A DNA stretch of 64,000 bases, from assembly GCA_013289765.1 (NCBI GenBank), contig JABCZI010000002.1, forward strand, positions 124,001 to 188,000, read 5' to 3'. Under the pieces are notes generated by a model. That model made no database searches and was not told the DNA's origin. It worked only from the letters and a program-made list of their open reading frames with translations. Below are positions 1-8,424 of this stretch, piece after piece; positions within the stretch are counted from its first letter, which is position 1; each line of letters opens with the position of its first letter. Source of the stretch: Acidobacteriota bacterium. Its GTDB lineage: Bacteria > Acidobacteriota > Terriglobia > Terriglobales > Acidobacteriaceae. Both the position numbers and the translations under genes were made by a program.

Positions 1-574
1 CTGAATCATACGCAGCGGTGGTGGCGAAGGCTTTCTGTGCGAGGCGCCATTTGGTTTCGAGGGAAAGTCCGCCGCCGGAGCGGGCGAGTTCTTCGGCGAT
101 GGCGGGATAATCGACGGGAGAAGTGACGACGGCAACATCGTGAAAGTTCTTGGCGGCGGAGCGGATCATGGACGGTCCGCCAATGTCGATGTTCTCGATC
201 AACTCTTCGAAAGCCACGCCCGGCTTGGTGGCGGTTTTTTCGAAGGCGTAGAGATTGACTACGACCATATCGATGGGCTGGATGCCGTGCTCGGCGACGG
301 CGGCAGTGTGGGAAGGATTTTCGCGGCGGTGCAGAATGCCGCCGTGTACTTTCGGATGAAGAGTCTTGACGCGGCCATCCAGCATTTCCGGAAAGCCGGT
401 TAGCTCGGAAATGTCTTTGACTGCGATGCGGGAATCGCGCAGTAGCTTGGCGGTGCCTCCCGTGGAGATGAGTTCGATGCCGAGGTCGGCGAGCCGGCGC
501 GCGAAATCGACGAGGCCGGTCTTGTCGGTGACGCTAAGAATGGCGCGCTGAATCTTGGGGAGAGTACGGGACAT
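1..574 (-). CDS. purH: PurH, bifunctional AICAR formyltransferase/IMP cyclohydrolase (3' end outside window)
   Basis: This is the N-terminal part (191 codons) of PurH, the enzyme for the last two steps of de novo IMP synthesis. The visible region is the MGS-like IMP cyclohydrolase domain. It begins [20 protein letters not shown] and contains [11 protein letters not shown], the family segment [18 protein letters not shown], and NLYAFEKT and [17 protein letters not shown]. These are strongly conserved in PurH. The AICAR transformylase domain lies beyond base 1. The start is the ATG at 574, with GAGG about 7 bases upstream. purL and purF lie about 33 kb away on the same strand, so the purine genes are not one operon here. 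Confidence 0.97.
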   Translation of the reverse strand, partial: MSRTLPKIQRAILSVTDKTGLVDFARRLADLGIELISTGGTAKLLRDSRIAVKDISELTGFPEMLDGRVKTLHPKVHGGILHRRENPSHTAAVAEHGIQPIDMVVVNLYAFEKTATKPGVAFEELIENIDIGGPSMIRSAAKNFHDVAVVTSPVDYPAIAEELARSGGGLSLETKWRLAQKAFATTAAYDS

Positions 575-732
575 GATCGGCCTCTGGTATGAAGGATGAG
601 AGCGGAGTGACCGAAGATTCTATCAGCAATTGCGTGTTGGTCGTTGATGATCGGCTGCAACTTATCCAGCTCGCGTGTCCGGCTACTGAAATGATGATTT
701 CACGGCGGAAATCGCTGTGTCCGAGGACAGGG

Positions 733-1053
733 CTAGGGTAACGAAGGGATTATCGTGATGTTACGACGGTCGAGTACGATGTAACCTTTTCTGCCGTCCG
801 CAAGCTCGACATCAATGGTGGCGCAGTTTTTCCAGTAACGAATTCGTCGAATCTGCGTCTTTGTCCCGGGCGCAATGACCGAGAACTGTTCCGTGCCGCA
901 ACTTGCATTGCCCTTACCGGGATAAACGGACGTGTTTTCATCAACCGTTATCGCGTGCCTGCGGTCGTTCCAAATGTCGTAAGCCCACCACGCCGCAGGG
1001 AACGATGCTAGCGCGGTCACTAGGATAATCGCCAATGCGGTCCACCATTTCAT
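733..1053 (-). CDS. Small membrane-anchored or secreted hypothetical protein
   Basis: A 106-residue protein of unknown function. It starts MKWWTALAIILVTALASFPA, a hydrophobic stretch with one or two leading Lys that reads as a signal anchor or signal peptide, followed by a polar domain of about 80 residues. The polar part contains two Cys (in ASCGTEQ and WKNCATI) that could form a disulfide if exported, and it ends in a run of beta-like segments. I recognise no family. It stands alone between purH and the next minus-strand gene, with no close operon partner. Coding status rests on the plausible signal sequence and an intact frame. Confidence 0.6.
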   Translation of the reverse strand: MKWWTALAIILVTALASFPAAWWAYDIWNDRRHAITVDENTSVYPGKGNASCGTEQFSVIAPGTKTQIRRIRYWKNCATIDVELADGRKGYIVLDRRNITIIPSLP

Positions 1054-1159
1054 GTTTTTGGCGTGATCTCATCTTCCGCAACGCTCATTTACCCGCCGAT
1101 AATAGGCCGTCCCACTGGAGCGCGGGAAGGATCGCAACGGTCAGCGACCAACGCCGCTT

Positions 1160-1795
1160 TTACGACCTCGCCTTCGCCTTCAGCTTCACCTGCCCGTGGT
1201 TCAGTTCCACGGAAAATTCGACATCCTGGCAGCCGTACTGCTTGCGGATTTCCTCGGTCTTCTTGCGCACGAATGTGGAGAAAGAATCGAGATTGCCAGA
1301 GACGTTTTCTCCCGCCTTCTTTTTCGCCGCGACCAGCGTGTTGAATAAACGCTCGACTTGTTCGCGCTCTTTATCCTTTGCAGTGTGAAGGGTGAAGGGT
1401 GGTGAGGTGACGACGGCATCGCCTTCGGCTGCGCCAGCGGTGGCAGCATGACTGAGGCCATAAACCGGATGCGCGGGCTTGTGCTCCTGCTCGGGGCGGA
1501 CGCCTTGCACGGCGAGGAGCGCGTCCTGGGGCCGGCGGTAGCCTTCTTCGCGGATGCGCGACTTCTTGCGCCAGAGATCGCTGTAGATGGCGTAACGCTG
1601 GGCCATTTCGTTGTAGCGAAAGCGCTGGGAAAAACTCATGCGTCCGCCATCGGAAAATTTGCGCAGCAGGGAGAGCACCTTCCACTCGATGTCAGTGGGC
1701 GGCCGCTTGGTCGGGTTGCTGAAGAAAACTTCGTACTCGATCTTCAGCCGCCGCAGTTGGGTCTCGAGAATATTTAACTCTTCGTCCGTGGTCAC
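1160..1795 (-). CDS. MXAN_5187-like protein, function unknown
   Basis: A 211-residue soluble protein, rich in charged residues and with coiled-coil character at both ends. The segment GGRMSFSQRFRYNEMAQRYA followed by IYSDLWRKKSRIREEG (about residues 50-85) matches, from memory, the C-terminal domain described for Myxococcus MXAN_5187-type proteins. The middle (about 95-140) is Ala/Pro-rich linker, and the C-terminal 60 residues are again helical and basic (KKTEEIRKQYG). No catalytic motif is visible. The start MTTDEELNILETQLRRLK is the only good in-frame ATG. A cytoplasmic scaffold or regulatory role is possible, but nothing in the sequence proves one. Confidence 0.7.
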   Translation of the reverse strand: MTTDEELNILETQLRRLKIEYEVFFSNPTKRPPTDIEWKVLSLLRKFSDGGRMSFSQRFRYNEMAQRYAIYSDLWRKKSRIREEGYRRPQDALLAVQGVRPEQEHKPAHPVYGLSHAATAGAAEGDAVVTSPPFTLHTAKDKEREQVERLFNTLVAAKKKAGENVSGNLDSFSTFVRKKTEEIRKQYGCQDVEFSVELNHGQVKLKAKARS

Positions 1796-1890
1796 TCAGG
1801 GCTCTCCAGGTAACAGTGTAAAGAGAACACCGAGTGGCGGCGAGGTACCGGCTGGTCACCGGAGGTCATGGTACGAAAGTACTCAGCTTT

Positions 1891-2010
1891 TAGCTCTTAG
1901 CCGTTAGCTCTTAGCGACCCCAATTTTGTTTGGGCCGCGAGCACGGGCAGGCTGCCAGCTTGGCGCAAGGATGGATCACAGGGTATGAACTAGCTAAAGG
2001 CTAAGAGCTA
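1891..2010. repeat. Inverted repeat of the TAGC-rich family (arms 1891-1910 and 1991-2010)
   Basis: The left arm TAGCTCTTAGCCGTTAGCTC matches the reverse complement of the right arm at 18 of 20 positions, with 80 bases between. The right arm lies just downstream of the XRE gene stop. A related TAGC-rich stretch occurs at 35260-35280. No ORF is carried between the arms. It resembles the other dispersed inverted repeats in this window. Confidence 0.7.
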
Positions 2011-2027
2011 CTGGCCAAGGCTGAACA

Positions 2028-2402
2028 CTACTTCGAATTCGACGCCATCTTCTTCACCATGGCGAGCACCAGCTTGCGGTCGCTGTCGTTGAGATTGGTG
2101 GCGTAGCGGCGGACCTGGCTGAGGAAGCGGACTTCGTCATCGGAGAGTTGGGGCAATCCCTTGGAGCCGTTGCTGTGACCGGATTCGGAGAAGAATTGCG
2201 AAAGTGCAATCTCCATAGCGCCAGCGATTTTCGATAGCGTGTCCAGCGATGGGATGGTATGCCCGTTCTCTACGCGCGACAGGTAGCAACGCAGCAGGCC
2301 GGTGCGCTTTTCGATGTCTCCCTGAGACATCCCCTTTTGCAGCCGGTAGTTTCTGATGGTTTCGCCGATGTTGATCTGGGGGAGCATGGAAGGATGCGAC
2401 AT
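2028..2402 (-). CDS. XRE-family helix-turn-helix transcriptional regulator
   Basis: A small DNA-binding regulator of 124 residues from the chosen ATG at 2402. A Cro/C1-type HTH occupies about residues 9-65: GETIRNYRLQKGMSQGDIEK, then RTGLLRCYLSRVENGHTIPS, with the typical SRVENG recognition-helix end. The C-terminal 55 residues (LSDDEVRFLSQVRRYATNLN) are helical and could mediate dimerisation; no ligand-binding or peptidase domain is present. A longer frame begins 20 codons upstream, but that N-terminus is not family-like. No strong Shine-Dalgarno is visible for any candidate start. The target is unknown and there is no toxin or phage neighbour. Confidence 0.85.
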   Translation of the reverse strand: MSHPSMLPQINIGETIRNYRLQKGMSQGDIEKRTGLLRCYLSRVENGHTIPSLDTLSKIAGAMEIALSQFFSESGHSNGSKGLPQLSDDEVRFLSQVRRYATNLNDSDRKLVLAMVKKMASNSK

Positions 2403-2567
2403 AGTAACCAGATCGGGATTTTCTGGCAAGTGGAAATTAGTGCTATGACAAAATCGGTGCAATCAGGTTTCGGCGCACTTACGGACGCGCGGATACTTAG
2501 ACACTGTGAAGAAAATGATTCGCCGCTGAAACGCCCGACAAGTCGCGCCCCTGGCCACTTGCGGGAG

Positions 2568-3311
2568 CTACTTTTTCAACGTCTCAGCAAGAAACTCAAC
2601 CGTGCGTTTCGACGCGTCGGCGGCATCGGCGGCGCGGTAACCATCTTTGTTGTTGGGATTTTCGAAGGCGTGTCCGGCATCATCGTAAATCTTGACCTCG
2701 ACCTTCTTGCCCAGCTGTTTCATCGCGGCCTCGAACTTATGCACGTCATCTGGAGTGATACCGCGGTCCTGACCTCCGAACAGTCCGAGGATGGGAGCAT
2801 TGATTTTCTTGAGCGCGTCAGGATCGGTCGCCAGATGCCCGTAGTTAATCACGTCGGCGGCGAGAGTTGGCTCCTGCAGCGCGACGTCAAGCGCATATCC
2901 GCCGCCCATGCACCATCCGATTGCGCCGATGCGATTCTTCTTGACGTTGGGCTGCGACTGGAGAAATTCGAAAGCGGCGTGCAGGTCACGCTTAGCGCGG
3001 TCGTCGGGAACTCCACGCATTAATTCGTGGGCCATATCCGGCGTGGTGGCAACCTTGCCGCGATACAAATCGATCGCGAGCGCTTCATAGCCTTCATCGG
3101 CGAGCTTTGAGGCCTGCTCTTTGACCCAGTCGTTCAGTCCCCAGTATTCATGGATGACGATGATTGCGGGAAACGGTCCCTTGCCGGAAGGCGTGTAGAG
3201 CATGGCCTGCACGGTGTCGTCGCCACTTTTGTAAGAGACGGGTTTGCTGTCGGCGGCGAACGCGGTTAAAGCGAATAGGACGACCAAGGTCAACAAGTAG
3301 ATTTTCTTCAT
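2568..3311 (-). CDS. Secreted dienelactone hydrolase family protein
   Basis: An alpha/beta hydrolase of 247 residues from the ATG at 3311 (an ATG six codons upstream is also possible). MKKIYLLTLVVLFALTAFAA is a clear Sec signal peptide, so the enzyme is probably periplasmic. The family triad is visible: nucleophile Cys134 in GAIGWCMGGGYAL, Asp182 in GGQDRGITPDD and His214 in DDAGHAFENP. HEYWGLNDW near residue 54 forms the oxyanion region typical of the family. The Cys nucleophile, rather than Ser, is characteristic of DLH proteins. The natural substrate cannot be read from sequence; no aromatic-degradation genes are nearby. Confidence 0.9.
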   Translation of the reverse strand: MKKIYLLTLVVLFALTAFAADSKPVSYKSGDDTVQAMLYTPSGKGPFPAIIVIHEYWGLNDWVKEQASKLADEGYEALAIDLYRGKVATTPDMAHELMRGVPDDRAKRDLHAAFEFLQSQPNVKKNRIGAIGWCMGGGYALDVALQEPTLAADVINYGHLATDPDALKKINAPILGLFGGQDRGITPDDVHKFEAAMKQLGKKVEVKIYDDAGHAFENPNNKDGYRAADAADASKRTVEFLAETLKK

Positions 3312-3332
3312 GATGTTAAAACCTCCCACGAA

Positions 3333-3896
3333 TCACAATTCCAACTCCATATACATCGCGCCGGCAATCGGGTTTGGGCGGTAGGGGGCAACTTGTTTGA
3401 ACCCGAGCTTGCGATACATGGCGACCGCATCTTTCATAACCGGCTCGACGGTGTCAAGGCGCATGCGGTGGTAGCGGATCTGGCGCGCGTCCGCGATGAT
3501 GCGGTCGGCCAGCGCGCGTCCCAGGCCTTTGCCGCGAAACTGCGGGCGCAGGTACAGGCGCTTCATCTCACAGATGCCCGGCTCTAATTTGTGCAGCGCG
3601 ACGCAGGCCGCGAGTTCGCCATCGTACTCCGCGAGCAGCAATCGGCCTTCGGGCGGAGCGTAGTCGCCGGGGAGCTCCGCGAGTTCTTTGTCGAAGTTCT
3701 GAAAGCAGAGGCTGAAGCCCAGGGACTGCGCGTATTCCAAAAATAGTTCGCGGGCTTGAGCGATTTGCGCATTCGATTCGGCTTGAGCAAAGGTCAAAGA
3801 CTTTAACTTAGAGGGCGCAGGATTCGCGGCGCGGTCCAATCCCGGATTCATCATTTCGTACTCTTTGCTCGTACTCATTACTTTGCTCGTACTCAT
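3333..3896 (-). CDS. GNAT-family N-acetyltransferase
   Basis: A 187-residue acetyltransferase. The GNAT fold is seen in LLLAEYDGELAACVALHKLE (beta 2-4), then MKRLYLRPQFRGKGLGRALA carrying the acetyl-CoA motif Q/RxxGxG/A, and AVAMYRKLGFKQVAPYRPNP at the end. The first ~35 residues are outside the domain and contain the duplicated start MSTSKVMSTSKE, caused by an 18-bp tandem repeat in the DNA. Several ATGs are therefore possible starts, and none has a good Shine-Dalgarno. The acceptor substrate is unknown. It lies 21 bases downstream of nothing co-directional except the dienelactone hydrolase, so co-transcription with that gene is possible. Confidence 0.88.
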   Translation of the reverse strand: MSTSKVMSTSKEYEMMNPGLDRAANPAPSKLKSLTFAQAESNAQIAQARELFLEYAQSLGFSLCFQNFDKELAELPGDYAPPEGRLLLAEYDGELAACVALHKLEPGICEMKRLYLRPQFRGKGLGRALADRIIADARQIRYHRMRLDTVEPVMKDAVAMYRKLGFKQVAPYRPNPIAGAMYMELEL

Positions 3897-3898
3897 TA
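3863..3898. repeat. Perfect 18-bp tandem duplication at a gene start
   Basis: CTTTGCTCGTACTCATTA occurs twice head to tail (3863-3880 and 3881-3898). On the minus strand each copy contains an in-frame ATG, so the duplication adds six residues and a second start codon to the GNAT gene. Confidence 0.9.
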
Positions 3899-3961
3899 AA
3901 GGTTACCGAAGTTTGCGGCGACGCGCACACTTTAACATTTGATCAACAAATTCGAGAGAGA

Positions 3962-4867
3962 ATGAATTGCTTGAACATTCAAAGAACGTGTGCAATTTTA
4001 CTGCTGTTCGTGGCTGGATTGCAGGCCAAGGCGAGCGGCGAGCCCGTTGTGATTCGCGGAGCGGCTTCCATGCTGCATCTCTGCCAGGAACTGGTCGAAC
4101 TGTACGAGGCGAGCTTTCCGGGCGCCACCGTGGGGTTGAATGTGGCGGAGTCGTTGCAGTCCCTGCCTTCGGGAGGGAACTCGATCTGGCAAACCGTCCA
4201 TCCTCTTAACGCCCGGCAGAAGCAGCAATTGACGGAACACTTCGGCAGCGAGGCTCGCGAGATTCCGATCGCCATTGAAGGCGTGGTCGTCATTACTAAC
4301 CCATCGAATCCAATCGACGATCTGAGCGTGGACCAGTTGCGCGCGATTTATAGCGGAAAGGTTAGCAACTGGAAAGAGATTGGCGGGCGCGACGCCGCGA
4401 TCCGGTTGTACAGCACGGAAGCGATGGTAGGGGGAAGTCTGTTTTTTACGGAACTGGTGCTGCACGGCGAAGAGATTGACACTGCGATGAGAGGATTCGC
4501 CAACGCGAAGGAAACCGAAAAGGCGGTAGCGCAAGACGCCAACGGGATTGGGTTGATTCCGCTGCCCGCCGAGCATGATGTGAAGTATCCGAGGATACGG
4601 CGGATGACAGGCGGCCCGGGGATCGAAGCCTCCAGCGAGAACATCCGCACCGTGCGGTATCCGCTGAGCGCTTACGTCTATTGGGACTTTGCCAAGGAGC
4701 GTCCGGAGGCCGTAACCCGGTTGCTAAGCTTCACGATTTCCGCGCCAGGACAACTTGCAGTGCAGGCCGCTGGCTACTATCCGCTTAATCCTGGGGACCG
4801 CACGCGGGCGTCGGTGATACTCGGTGATCGCCCCGAGACGGCCCGCCGGGAGAATGCCCACCGCTAG
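3962..4867 (+). CDS. PstS-like periplasmic phosphate-binding family protein
   Basis: A 301-residue periplasmic substrate-binding protein. A hydrophobic leader (about residues 9-25, ending QAKASG) precedes a PBP-like fold: VIRGAASMLHLCQELVELYE at the start, EIPIAIEGVVVITNPSNPID in the hinge region, then LRAIYSGKVSNWKEIGGRDA, the most diagnostic PstS-family segment (IFxGxIxNWxxIGG). IRLYSTEAMVGGSLFFTELV replaces the usual R-xxxSGT phosphate-contact stretch, so the ligand may differ. No pstCAB or pho genes are adjacent; it is a stand-alone gene divergent from the GNAT gene. An alternative role is as an adhesion or sensor-type PstS homologue. Confidence 0.85.
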   Translation: MNCLNIQRTCAILLLFVAGLQAKASGEPVVIRGAASMLHLCQELVELYEASFPGATVGLNVAESLQSLPSGGNSIWQTVHPLNARQKQQLTEHFGSEAREIPIAIEGVVVITNPSNPIDDLSVDQLRAIYSGKVSNWKEIGGRDAAIRLYSTEAMVGGSLFFTELVLHGEEIDTAMRGFANAKETEKAVAQDANGIGLIPLPAEHDVKYPRIRRMTGGPGIEASSENIRTVRYPLSAYVYWDFAKERPEAVTRLLSFTISAPGQLAVQAAGYYPLNPGDRTRASVILGDRPETARRENAHR

Positions 4868-4895
4868 AATTCCAGAGAAAGCCCTCGTTCAGACA

Positions 4896-5639
4896 TCATC
4901 CCATCAATAACCCGCCGTTCACGTTCAGGACGTGGCCGGTGATGTAGGAGGCTTCGTCCGACGCGAGGAATGCGACGGCAGCGGCAACATCGCCGGGCGA
5001 ACCTACGCGACCCAGCGGAATTTGTTTCGCGGCGGACTGCTTGAAGTCGTCACCAAGCGCTTCGGTCATAGCAGTTTCGATAAAGCCGGGGGCGACGGCG
5101 TTACAAGTAATGTTGCGCGATCCCAGTTCGCGGGCAATGGCCATGGTCAGGCCGATCAGCCCGGCTTTTGAGGCGGAATAGTTCGCCTGCCCCGCCTGGC
5201 CCATCTGTCCGAAGACGCTGGTGATGTTTATGATGCGTCCCCAGCGCTGCTTGAGCATGGAACTGGTGACCTGCTGGGTGCAGAGATATGCCGAAGTGAG
5301 GTTGGTTTGCAGTACGGCGTCCCAATCGGCGCGCTTCATGCGCAGGACGAGCTGATCGCGGGTGATGCCGGCGTTGTTAACCAGGATGTCGATCTTGCCG
5401 AGTTCAGCGATGGCGGCCTTGATCGTGGACTTGACCTGCTCTTCGTCGGTGACGTCGAGGACGAAGGCCGCGGCTTTGCCGCCAGTGGCGGTGATTTCGT
5501 TCACCAGTTCGTTCAGCTTGTCTTGATTACGGGCGGCGACGGCTAATGTCGCGCCTTCGGTGGCGAGCTTCAGAGCGCAAGCGCGTCCTATGCCTTGCGA
5601 CGCGCCTGTGACGAACGCCACCCGTCCTGAAAGGGACAT
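4896..5639 (-). CDS. fabG: FabG, 3-oxoacyl-[acyl-carrier-protein] reductase
   Basis: A 247-residue short-chain dehydrogenase, the usual FabG length. It reduces 3-oxoacyl-ACP with NADPH in type II fatty-acid synthesis. The cofactor motif TGASQGIGR is at residues 11-19 and NNAG at about 88-91. The catalytic Ser141, Tyr154 and Lys158 lie in NITSVFGQMG and NYSASKAG. The C-terminal ITGHVLNVNGGLLM is the FabG signature ending. The start ATG at 5639 has TGGAGA 8 bases upstream. No other fab genes are adjacent, so assignment to FabG rather than another SDR rests on overall similarity. Confidence 0.93.
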   Translation of the reverse strand: MSLSGRVAFVTGASQGIGRACALKLATEGATLAVAARNQDKLNELVNEITATGGKAAAFVLDVTDEEQVKSTIKAAIAELGKIDILVNNAGITRDQLVLRMKRADWDAVLQTNLTSAYLCTQQVTSSMLKQRWGRIINITSVFGQMGQAGQANYSASKAGLIGLTMAIARELGSRNITCNAVAPGFIETAMTEALGDDFKQSAAKQIPLGRVGSPGDVAAAVAFLASDEASYITGHVLNVNGGLLMG

Positions 5640-5702
5640 GAGATTATCTCCAGAAGTTGCTTCGAATTTCGATTAGTGAAGGCTTAACGACAGAACGTGG
5701 CA

Positions 5703-6455
5703 TTATACCCGCCGCTGCGCCTCTTCGGCGTGGCGTAATGGCCAGATCAGGACTTCCTGTTTGCGGGCAAAGTGCAGCAAGGGCGGAATGGGAGGTAGCG
5801 AAATCGCGAGTGCGGCGGCAACGGTGTTGGTTTCCAACTGAGCGTCCGCATTCTGCAGAGACCAGGAGCGGTGGTGAATCTCGCCGCGAAAAACTTTCTT
5901 GTCGTGGATCGTGTAAAGACAATAACGTTCCGTGAGCCAGTGGTCGATTGAACCTTTGGCGGCGAGCCGAACTTCGCGGGCGGGGGAATAGTCTCCTCGA
6001 AATTTTGCCTGAGAATTGTAGCGATGAGAGGAATAGCGAATGCTGTCACCGCGGGCTTCCACGGTCATCGCCGCATGAAAGTATGGTAAATGGTAAAACT
6101 TCCGTGCGGCCCAGACGGCCGGAAGATTGGCGGCGTCGAGACTGAAGAAATACACGCCGGGCTTGCCGCCATAGGTCACATAGGTGCGGACGTTCAGCTC
6201 GGGAAAGCTTGATAAGCCGGAGATCGGCGGCAAACCGCGGGCACGAATTCCGCTCATGCGAAACGGAACGACTCCGACCCAGCATTGGCCGTCGAAGGTA
6301 TCGAGCGTCAGTTGCGCCGGGACTAGCGGCCGCATCACCGAGGCAAGAACAGGCCAGTGGGCGAAGAGGAGATCGTGCCAGATCTGTTTCATTATCCAGG
6401 GGCCGGACGGTAGTGGCCAGGGACGATGCGCGACATGATGAAGTGCGGAATCCAC
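5703..6455 (-). CDS. DUF2071 (YqjF-like) family protein
   Basis: A 250-residue protein of the DUF2071 family. The diagnostic N-terminal region AHRPWPLPSGPWIMKQIWHD, then LLFAHWPVLASVMRPLVP, is present at about residues 9-45. WVGVVPFRMSGIRARG follows, and PELNVRTYVTYGGKPGVYFF at about 84-105. No catalytic residues are established for the family, which is thought to share an acetoacetate-decarboxylase-like fold. The GTG at 6455 is chosen because the conserved HRPWPLP segment would be lost if translation began at the ATG at 6392. It lies downstream of nothing co-directional within 2 kb and is divergent from the ThyX-like gene. Confidence 0.85.
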   Translation of the reverse strand: MDSALHHVAHRPWPLPSGPWIMKQIWHDLLFAHWPVLASVMRPLVPAQLTLDTFDGQCWVGVVPFRMSGIRARGLPPISGLSSFPELNVRTYVTYGGKPGVYFFSLDAANLPAVWAARKFYHLPYFHAAMTVEARGDSIRYSSHRYNSQAKFRGDYSPAREVRLAAKGSIDHWLTERYCLYTIHDKKVFRGEIHHRSWSLQNADAQLETNTVAAALAISLPPIPPLLHFARKQEVLIWPLRHAEEAQRRV

Positions 6456-6604
6456 GCACCAGTGTAGGGCAAAGTGCGGGGAGTCAGGTTATAGACAAGG
6501 CCACGGGAACATTTTCTGGCGAGGATATCCACAGCGGCGGCAAAATCGCGCAGTGAAACGCATTGCGCATTGACTCTCCCCCGATTAACATTCGAGACAT
6601 TCCC

Positions 6605-8308
6605 ATGTCTCAGATTGCCGTCAACGAAGTGAGCACCATGCCCGAAGGTTCCAACCAAAAATCGTCCACACCAGATTTGGTTTCGTCTGGGTCGGGGCAT
6701 CGATCGCCGCTGAGAGCCTCGACGGCGGAGAATCCCGCAGTGCTTGAAGCCGCTGTGGTTGAAGAAGTGCAATCCGAAGCGCCTTCGACCGAAGTCTTCG
6801 CGGTTTATGGCGTTGAACCGGAGATCCAGGCCTACGCCATGGCGAAATATTCGCGCTCGTCGCTGTCGATGAAGGAGTCATTGCGCGAGATCAGCACGCA
6901 GAAGGCGGAGAAATTTCTCAATACATTTTATTTTCAGTACGGCCATCGCTCGATTGCTGACCTGGCGCACATTGCGCTGGCGGTCGAGAGGCTGTCGATT
7001 CTGGCTGCGATTGAATTGGCCGACGAACAGCGCTGGGACGGGCAGGAGCGCTCGACGCGCTATCAGGATTTCAAGAAGAGCGGCTATTACGTCCCAGACT
7101 TCGGCGCGGATGACGAAGCCCGCAAGCTTTACCGCGAGACTCTGGATTTTCTTTTCGCCGAGTACGAAGCGCTGTCGGCGCACATGACCAAGCACCTGAT
7201 CAGCATCACGCCGAAGCCGGCCGAGATGAAGCAGGAGGCGTACGAGCGCACGCTGAAGGCGCGGGCTTTCGACATCACACGCTACCTGCTGCCGCTGGCT
7301 ACGAATACATCGCTGGGGGAAATCGTCAATGCGCGGACCTTGGAAACCCAGGTGGCGCATCTGCTTTCGCACACGCATAAAGAGACGCGGGTTCTCGGCG
7401 AGTCGTTGAAGAAGGCGGCAACGTCGGCGGCTTACAACGTGAATGCCGAGTCGTTGAAGAAATTGGTCGAGGAGATTCGGGCGGCGAATCCGGAGTTGGG
7501 GGCGCGAGCGGAGCAGGAATTGCTGCACGAAGTGCGGGTCGCGCCCACACTGGTGAAGTATGCGGATCCGAATCCGTATGAAATGGAAACGCGGCGTGAG
7601 TTGCGGCAGGCGGCACGGGAGTTACTGAAGAGCGAACCGGTCGCTCCTTCGAAGGCGATTGTCGATTTGCTCGACGAGGAACCGCTCGAAGTGGAGATTG
7701 CGACGACTTTACTATACGAGCACTGCCACCATTCCTATCGACAGGTCCGGCAGGCGGTGCAGGTTTCGGGCGAAAGATTCCGGCGCGAGATCATCGACCT
7801 TGGCCTGCGGCATCGCGGCAAGCACGACGAAATGCTGCGCGGATTCCGCGCCGGGCAGCAGTTCCGCTTCGACATCCTCATGGACACCGGCGGCTTCCGC
7901 GACATGCACCGTCACCGCCGCTGCATCCAGGTGATGCAGGGGTTCACTACGCAGCATGGCTACGAGATGCTGCTCGACGTGGAAGATGCCGGCATGCGTT
8001 CTCGCTACGACGCCGTGATGCGGCGCGTGCAAACGGCAATTGAGAAACTGGCCGCGCGCAACGTGCCCGAGGCGGAAGAGAATTCGCAGTACGCAATTCC
8101 GCTGGCCTATCGCAAACGCGCCCTGTTCAAGATGGACTTCGCCGAGGCCGTCTACATCTCCGAGCTGCGCACCACGCCAGCGGGACATGTTTCTTACCGC
8201 AACGTGGCCTATGCGATGTATGAGGCCGTGGCGCGGAAATATCCGGCGCTGGCCAAGTATTTTAGAGTGCACGATGTGACGGCGCCGGTGGATTTGCTGC
8301 AGAGATAG
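6605..8308 (+). CDS. Duplicated-domain ThyX-like FAD-dependent thymidylate synthase family protein
   Basis: A 567-residue protein made of two ThyX-type domains, whereas ordinary ThyX is about 220-260 residues. Domain 1 (about residues 63-275) has YGHRSIADLAH at 112-122, ADEQRWDGQERSTRY ending at 153, and YLLPLATNTSLGEIVNARTL. Domain 2 (about 350-567) has HCHHSYRQ near 373, MHRHRRCIQV around 435-443, and YISELRTTPAGHVSYR near 517-532. Canonical ThyX carries RHRxxSxNExSxRY in one stretch. Here the SxRY part survives in domain 1 and the RHR part in domain 2. FAD/dUMP chemistry is inferred from family only. The first 60 residues are low-complexity. ATG 6605 is preferred over the upstream TTG at 6563. 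Confidence 0.85.
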   Translation: MSQIAVNEVSTMPEGSNQKSSTPDLVSSGSGHRSPLRASTAENPAVLEAAVVEEVQSEAPSTEVFAVYGVEPEIQAYAMAKYSRSSLSMKESLREISTQKAEKFLNTFYFQYGHRSIADLAHIALAVERLSILAAIELADEQRWDGQERSTRYQDFKKSGYYVPDFGADDEARKLYRETLDFLFAEYEALSAHMTKHLISITPKPAEMKQEAYERTLKARAFDITRYLLPLATNTSLGEIVNARTLETQVAHLLSHTHKETRVLGESLKKAATSAAYNVNAESLKKLVEEIRAANPELGARAEQELLHEVRVAPTLVKYADPNPYEMETRRELRQAARELLKSEPVAPSKAIVDLLDEEPLEVEIATTLLYEHCHHSYRQVRQAVQVSGERFRREIIDLGLRHRGKHDEMLRGFRAGQQFRFDILMDTGGFRDMHRHRRCIQVMQGFTTQHGYEMLLDVEDAGMRSRYDAVMRRVQTAIEKLAARNVPEAEENSQYAIPLAYRKRALFKMDFAEAVYISELRTTPAGHVSYRNVAYAMYEAVARKYPALAKYFRVHDVTAPVDLLQR

Positions 8309-8424
8309 AGGTGGTTACATTTGCCTATCAGCGCTTCACCCGCCTGGCGCTGGAAGATGCGATTGCGACGCAGAAGTAGATCTGCTGCAAAAGCGAGGGA
8401 CGTTGTGGGGTTGCTTTCGCGGCG

